In this document: piece by piece, positions 32,194 through 35,242 of the stretch
Layout: each line of letters opens with the position of its first letter
Numbering within the stretch: position 1 is the first letter of the stretch
Assembly: GCF_008757455.1 (NCBI RefSeq)
Contig: NZ_VCMV01000033.1
Location: 1-35,242, forward strand
Length of the DNA stretch: 35,242 nucleotides
Reading direction: 5' to 3'
Source of the DNA: Microvirga brassicacearum
GTDB taxonomy: Bacteria > Pseudomonadota > Alphaproteobacteria > Rhizobiales > Beijerinckiaceae
Program-made: the position numbers and the translations under genes
The notes under the pieces: model-generated
Told to the model about the DNA's origin: nothing
Databases searched by the model: none
What the model saw: only the letters and a program-made list of their open reading frames with translations

Positions 32194-33123
32194 ATGGCTT
32201 CTTTAACATCACGTCCCTACAAGGGCGTGTTTCCTGTTGCCCCGACTCCCTTCATGGAAAACGGCGATCTCGACCTCGAAGGTCAGCGGCGCGTGCTCGA
32301 CTGCATGATCGATCAGGGTGTCGACGGCATCTGCATCCTCGCGAATTATTCCGAGCAATTCCTGCTGACGGACGAGGAGCGGGACACGCTGACCGAAATC
32401 TGTCTCGCCCATGTGGCCGATCGCGTGCCCGTGATCGTCACGACCAGCCACTTCAGTACGCGGATCGCCACTGAGCGCGCCCGCAAGGCAACTGCGGCCG
32501 GCGCCCGCATGCTGATGTTGATGCCCCCTTATCACGGAACAGGGCTGCGCGCGGACGAGACGAGAATGGTGGAGCATTTTGCCCGCGTGGCAGAGGCGGC
32601 AGGGATTCCCATCATGATCCAGGATGCCCCTTTGAGCGGCGTTCCTCTCTCGGCCTCCTTTCTCGTTCGCCTAGCCCGCGAAGTTCCGTTGGTGCGCTAT
32701 TTCAAGATCGAAGTGGCGGCAGCGGCTGCGAAGCTGCGCAACCTGCTCGAGGCCGGAGGCGATCTGATCGAAGGCCCGTTCGACGGCGAGGAATCGATCA
32801 CGCTGATGGCGGACCTCGATGCCGGCGCGACCGGCACCATGTGCAGCGCATTGCTGCCCGATCTGATAAGGCCGGTCGTCGAACATCATAGGAAGGGAGA
32901 GCGCAAGGAGGCAGCGGCGGCCTATGCGTGCATCCTACCCCTGATCAATTACGAGAATCGGCAATGCGGTCTTCGTGCCGCGAAGACCGTCATGATGGAA
33001 GGCGGAGTCATCCGCAGCGACGCCGTGCGTCATCCCCTCGAACCTCTTCATCGCGACACCCACGCTGGCTTGCTTGAACTGGCCCGCGAACTAAGCCCGC
33101 TCGCGTTGCGTTGGGGGAAGTGA
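32194..33123 (+). CDS. DHDPS-family 2-keto-3-deoxy-pentonate dehydratase or aldolase
   Basis: The product (309 aa) is a TIM-barrel of the DHDPS/NAL class I family. The start VFPVAPTPFMENGDLD near residue 13, the GICILANYSEQFLLTDEE loop near 45, and the Schiff-base lysine in VRYFKIEV near 170 are visible. Length and the ENRQCGLRAAKTVM segment near 250 resemble L-2-keto-3-deoxyarabonate dehydratase, which yields 2-oxoglutarate semialdehyde. An aldolase giving pyruvate and glycolaldehyde is the main alternative. ATG 32194 has GGAGAG six bases upstream and follows the dehydratase by 25 bases. No semialdehyde dehydrogenase is seen in the window, so the final oxidation would be encoded elsewhere. 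Confidence 0.87.
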   Translation: MASLTSRPYKGVFPVAPTPFMENGDLDLEGQRRVLDCMIDQGVDGICILANYSEQFLLTDEERDTLTEICLAHVADRVPVIVTTSHFSTRIATERARKATAAGARMLMLMPPYHGTGLRADETRMVEHFARVAEAAGIPIMIQDAPLSGVPLSASFLVRLAREVPLVRYFKIEVAAAAAKLRNLLEAGGDLIEGPFDGEESITLMADLDAGATGTMCSALLPDLIRPVVEHHRKGERKEAAAAYACILPLINYENRQCGLRAAKTVMMEGGVIRSDAVRHPLEPLHRDTHAGLLELARELSPLALRWGK

Positions 33124-33204
33124 CGTCCCTTAGCGCCGCCAATGAAGCCATTGCTAGATGTGCCCATTCGGCAATTCGCCGCGAAAGACGACGGGAGATG
33201 AAGC

Positions 33205-33490
33205 GTGGAACATGCGGATTTCAGGATCGGATGTGAGTTTATCACAGAAGGACCCAGCGTCTATCGCTGGCGGTGCACCGATATCGGGACGAGGACGATC
33301 GTCGCGATACGAGTGGATCCCGTCGATATATCACAGCCCGAAAGCGGCATTGTCATATTGAGCGAGGTTGATAGCCTCCCGAATGGGATGGTTCAACGGA
33401 CCGCCCTATGCCGTTGCCGAAACGGTCTTCGATGAAGACGACCTCGAAGCCTGTGAACCGGTCGACCCGATGGATCTCAATGACAGTGTC
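33205..33490 (+). pseudogene. Frameshifted small hypothetical gene
   Basis: GTG 33205, eight bases after GGGAG, opens a frame beginning EHADFRIGCEFITEGPSVYRW then CTDIGTRTIVAIRVDPVDI (shown in overlapping short parts), which resembles small proteins common in rhizobial plasmids. From about 33366-33395 the family-like sequence continues in the next frame (GWFNGPPYAVAETVFDED, then DLEACEPVDPMDLND). One extra base explains the break. The end is uncertain because the second frame stays open far beyond the family's normal length; 33490 is an estimate. The function is unknown. Confidence 0.55.
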
Positions 33491-33664
33491 GGTCCCATCG
33501 ATGTTTCGCTGGCCAGGTTCATAGTGTCTCCGCAACTGGTCGGCCTTGCCGGGCCTTGCTTGAGCGCCAGTGAGCGCGGGGGCACCGGCGATAGCTGTCA
33601 CCGCGTCGGCGAAGTTCCTCTGCAAGGATGGAACCGTTCAACTCATCGAGGAGGGCATGCTGCC

Positions 33665-34057
33665 GTGATTGTTCGGATGACTCGATGGGGCAGGAAGATT
33701 GTTCTCACCGCCTGCCTGTTGGCCTTAACGGGCCCGCCGGCGCGTGCGCAGGTGGCGCCACTCGCTTTCAAGGAATGCCTGGTCCTGGCCGCGGCAAATC
33801 AGAAGCTTCTAAACGGAATAGGTCCGTTCCGGGATGCAACGGCAAACCTCGACCTCAGGCCGCTGATCGCCCGTTCCAATAACGAGGTGTACCGAGCCTT
33901 CAAGAACCTGGAGAAGGCGCGTGGCGAGTTAGCTGCCGCTCTCGAACTAACCGTCCGCGCATCGGAGCAGCTCAAGGCTGCCCTTGAGCAATGTACCTCC
34001 AAGATACCTTGCCCGACCTTCTCCATTTCGGGCTTTCCACAGCGCGGCAGGTGCTAA
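33665..34057 (+). CDS. Small secreted hypothetical protein
   Basis: The product (130 aa) starts at GTG 33665, nine bases after GAGGAGGG. A signal peptide (RWGRKIVLTACLLALTGPPARA, shown from RKIVLT to PARA as the hydrophobic core) precedes QVAPLAFKECLVLAAANQK. The mature part is mainly helical with a coiled-coil-like stretch (AFKNLEKARGELAAALELT), and two cysteines near the end. The frame overlaps a short upstream frame ending at 33668 (GTGA), perhaps a remnant. An earlier ORF start at 33368 belongs to the neighbouring frameshifted gene. The protein should be periplasmic; no family is recognised. Confidence 0.55.
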   Translation: MIVRMTRWGRKIVLTACLLALTGPPARAQVAPLAFKECLVLAAANQKLLNGIGPFRDATANLDLRPLIARSNNEVYRAFKNLEKARGELAAALELTVRASEQLKAALEQCTSKIPCPTFSISGFPQRGRC

Positions 34058-34127
34058 AAGCTTGCCAACGAACGGAAGGGAAATTCTTCGTGACGCGCTT
34101 GCCTGATGATCCCTCGGTTACTGAGCG

Positions 34128-34377
34128 CTAAGACTCGTCCAAAATTCCGATCTCGCGGGCAGCAGCCTCGAAGGCCGTCTTGGCATTTTGGACCGCACTG
34201 TTGCCAGACATTGCGTCGTGGCACGCCTTCAGCGCCGCCCTCACAATCGGGTCGCCCGTTGCTGATTTCGGGCACTGGTAGAGCAAGACCTCAACCGCCT
34301 CGTCGACTCGCGAGACACTTCTGCGACCATGCGTCGACGCGAATTGGAACAGGTGAGAAGAACCTGAGATCGGTCAT
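34128..34377 (-). pseudogene. Frameshifted DUF982-like gene
   Basis: ATG 34377 opens MTDLRFFSPVPIRVDAW, like the start of DUF982 proteins. After about 22 residues the similarity moves to the next frame: RVDEAVEVLLYQCP, then GDPIVRAALKACHDAM and AKTAFEAAAREIGIL, ending at TAG 34128-34130. Total length is 250 bases, one more than a multiple of three; with one base removed it would encode about 82 residues, the usual DUF982 size. DUF982 is a small family of unknown function, abundant in Rhizobiales. Real decay or an indel error are both possible. Confidence 0.6.
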
Positions 34378-34576
34378 AAGAGGATAGTAGCACGAGTGGG
34401 CGTGGATGCCTCGAGGAAGGGATCCACGCCCCGGTTGCGACGGGTCACCGGAGTTCCGATCCATTCTTTGCTTCCGTTTACGTTCAAGGTGAAGCAGCGC
34501 TCTGGTTATGGGCGAACAACCAGCAAGATAGACACCGTGACCTTGCGTAATGATAAATTACAGACGATCAAGGGCG

Positions 34577-35068
34577 ATGCGTCACCTCATGTATTTCCTG
34601 TGTGCCCTCTTGCTGCCATCGATCGTTGCCGCGCAGACCTTTGAGGGACGGGCCCAGGTCATTGACCGCGATACAATAGCACTGGATGGACTGAGCACCC
34701 GCATCAGGCTCTACGGAATCGATGCGCCCGAGGGCCGGCAGACCTGCCAGACTTCTGCCAACGACAAATACTTTTGCGGACCCAAGTCGGCCGAAGCGCT
34801 CCAGGGATTGGCTGGCCGGAACGGTCGCGCAATCTGCGAACAGACCGACCGTGATCGTTATGGGCGCGTCGTGGCGGTATGCACGGTCGATGGTTGGGAT
34901 CTCGGTGCGGAGCTCGTTCGTCAGGGTTGGGGCGTTGAGTATGTGCGATACTCAGACGGACGGTACACCGCAAACGAGATTGATGCACGCAGAGCGAAGC
35001 GTGGGCTGTGGGCAGGGCGCTTTGTCATGCCCTGGGACTGGCGCCGGGACGAACGGGATCCGGCGTGA
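34577..35068 (+). CDS. Secreted staphylococcal-nuclease-like protein
   Basis: The product (163 aa) has a signal peptide (MYFLCALLLPSIVAA, cleavage before QTF) and an SNase (thermonuclease) domain: GRAQVIDRDTIALDG, IRLYGIDAPEG, the active-site-like arginine in DRDRYGRVVAVC, and LGAELVRQGWGVEY. It is probably a periplasmic or secreted nuclease, though many relatives in rhizobia are uncharacterised. ATG 34577 follows AAGGGCG; ATG 34589 is an alternative. The stop overlaps the start of the next frame (GTGA), implying coupling. Bases 34378-34576 upstream contain no other gene. Confidence 0.8.
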   Translation: MRHLMYFLCALLLPSIVAAQTFEGRAQVIDRDTIALDGLSTRIRLYGIDAPEGRQTCQTSANDKYFCGPKSAEALQGLAGRNGRAICEQTDRDRYGRVVAVCTVDGWDLGAELVRQGWGVEYVRYSDGRYTANEIDARRAKRGLWAGRFVMPWDWRRDERDPA

Positions 35069-35242
35069 CACGCGAACTCATCCCTCTCGTCGTCATCGCC
35101 ATTGCGATGGGTCTGCTGCCGGTGTCCGCCCACGCCACCTCAAGTATGGGCACTCCAATGCAGTCGCTCCCGCCGATTTTGACGGCGCAACGGCGCGCGT
35201 CAAACTCGCTTAGTGTCAGAGGACGTAGTCCTTGTATCGGCT
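35065..35242 (+). CDS. Partial small secreted protein, runs off the window
   Basis: GTG 35065 overlaps the nuclease stop by four bases (GTGA). It opens a frame with a clear signal peptide (ELIPLVVIAIAMGLLPVSAHA), broken here before TSSMG, and stays open to the window end, so the C-terminus is unknown. The mature part seen (about 35 residues) has no recognisable domain. Coupling to the nuclease gene and the signal peptide support a real gene. Confidence 0.5.
   Translation, partial: MTRELIPLVVIAIAMGLLPVSAHATSSMGTPMQSLPPILTAQRRASNSLSVRGRSPCIG

Noticed and set aside
33570..33668. 32-codon frame ending KDGTVQLIEEGMLP with a GTGA overlap to the next gene
   Set aside because: The end looks protein-like and coupled, but the frame is too short and lacks a start context; it may be a remnant and is noted only under the following gene.

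Overview
The window looks like an accessory replicon or genomic island of an alphaproteobacterium in the Rhizobiales (Rhizobium, Sinorhizobium, Mesorhizobium or Agrobacterium type). This rests on high G+C, dense catabolic operons with ABC and TTT importers, a DUF982-type gene, IS6- and IS21-type relics, and families common in rhizobia such as a DRL-like SAF oxidoreductase and an L-arabonate-dehydratase-type enzyme. No rRNA, tRNA, CRISPR or replication gene was recognised.

Region 1 (1-9463) is a catabolic island. A frameshifted secreted-protein gene is followed by an HpcH/HpaI aldolase, a protein related to 4,5-dihydroxyphthalate decarboxylase, and an M20 amidohydrolase. A convergent LysR regulator faces a polar-amino-acid-type ABC importer (permease, ATPase, binding protein) and a second M20 amidohydrolase. 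A perfect ATAG-N7-CTAT dyad with T-N11-A geometry lies between the regulator and the importer. The set reads as import and deacylation of an amide-linked compound plus breakdown of a keto or aromatic acid.

Region 2 (9464-20050) is an accessory block. It begins with a transposase-less relic made of several short inverted and direct repeats, resembling IS21-family ends. Next is the most unusual locus, three translationally coupled minus-strand genes: a 710-aa TPR protein with a possible degenerate J-domain, a 118-aa GrpE-like protein, and an 832-aa Hsp70 with an extra domain between its ATPase and substrate-binding parts. Together they would be a dedicated, non-housekeeping Hsp70 machine. Small hypothetical and secreted genes follow, one holding a perfect 18-bp inverted repeat, then a truncated TolA/TonB-C-like gene abutting two nested, broken IS6-family transposase 5' ends.

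Region 3 (20051-33123) is a sugar-acid cluster organised around a divergent promoter with a 25-bp dyad. Leftward: FCD-type GntR regulator, OtnC-like decarboxylase, OtnI-like isomerase, DUF1537 kinase, and a DRL-type oxidoreductase. Rightward: PdxA2-type dehydrogenase, TctC-TctB-TctA transporter, LtnD-type dehydrogenase, an IlvD/Edd sugar-acid dehydratase, and a DHDPS-family aldolase or dehydratase. The genes are sufficient for C4 acids (threonate or erythronate) to reach dihydroxyacetone phosphate by two routes, and for a C5 aldonate to be dehydrated twice to 2-oxoglutarate semialdehyde.

Region 4 (33124-35242) is a decaying edge: two frameshifted small genes (one DUF982), small secreted proteins, and a secreted staphylococcal-nuclease-like protein. 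Three separate genes in the window (two here, one at the left end) are each broken by what looks like one extra base, so assembly error versus true decay is an open question.
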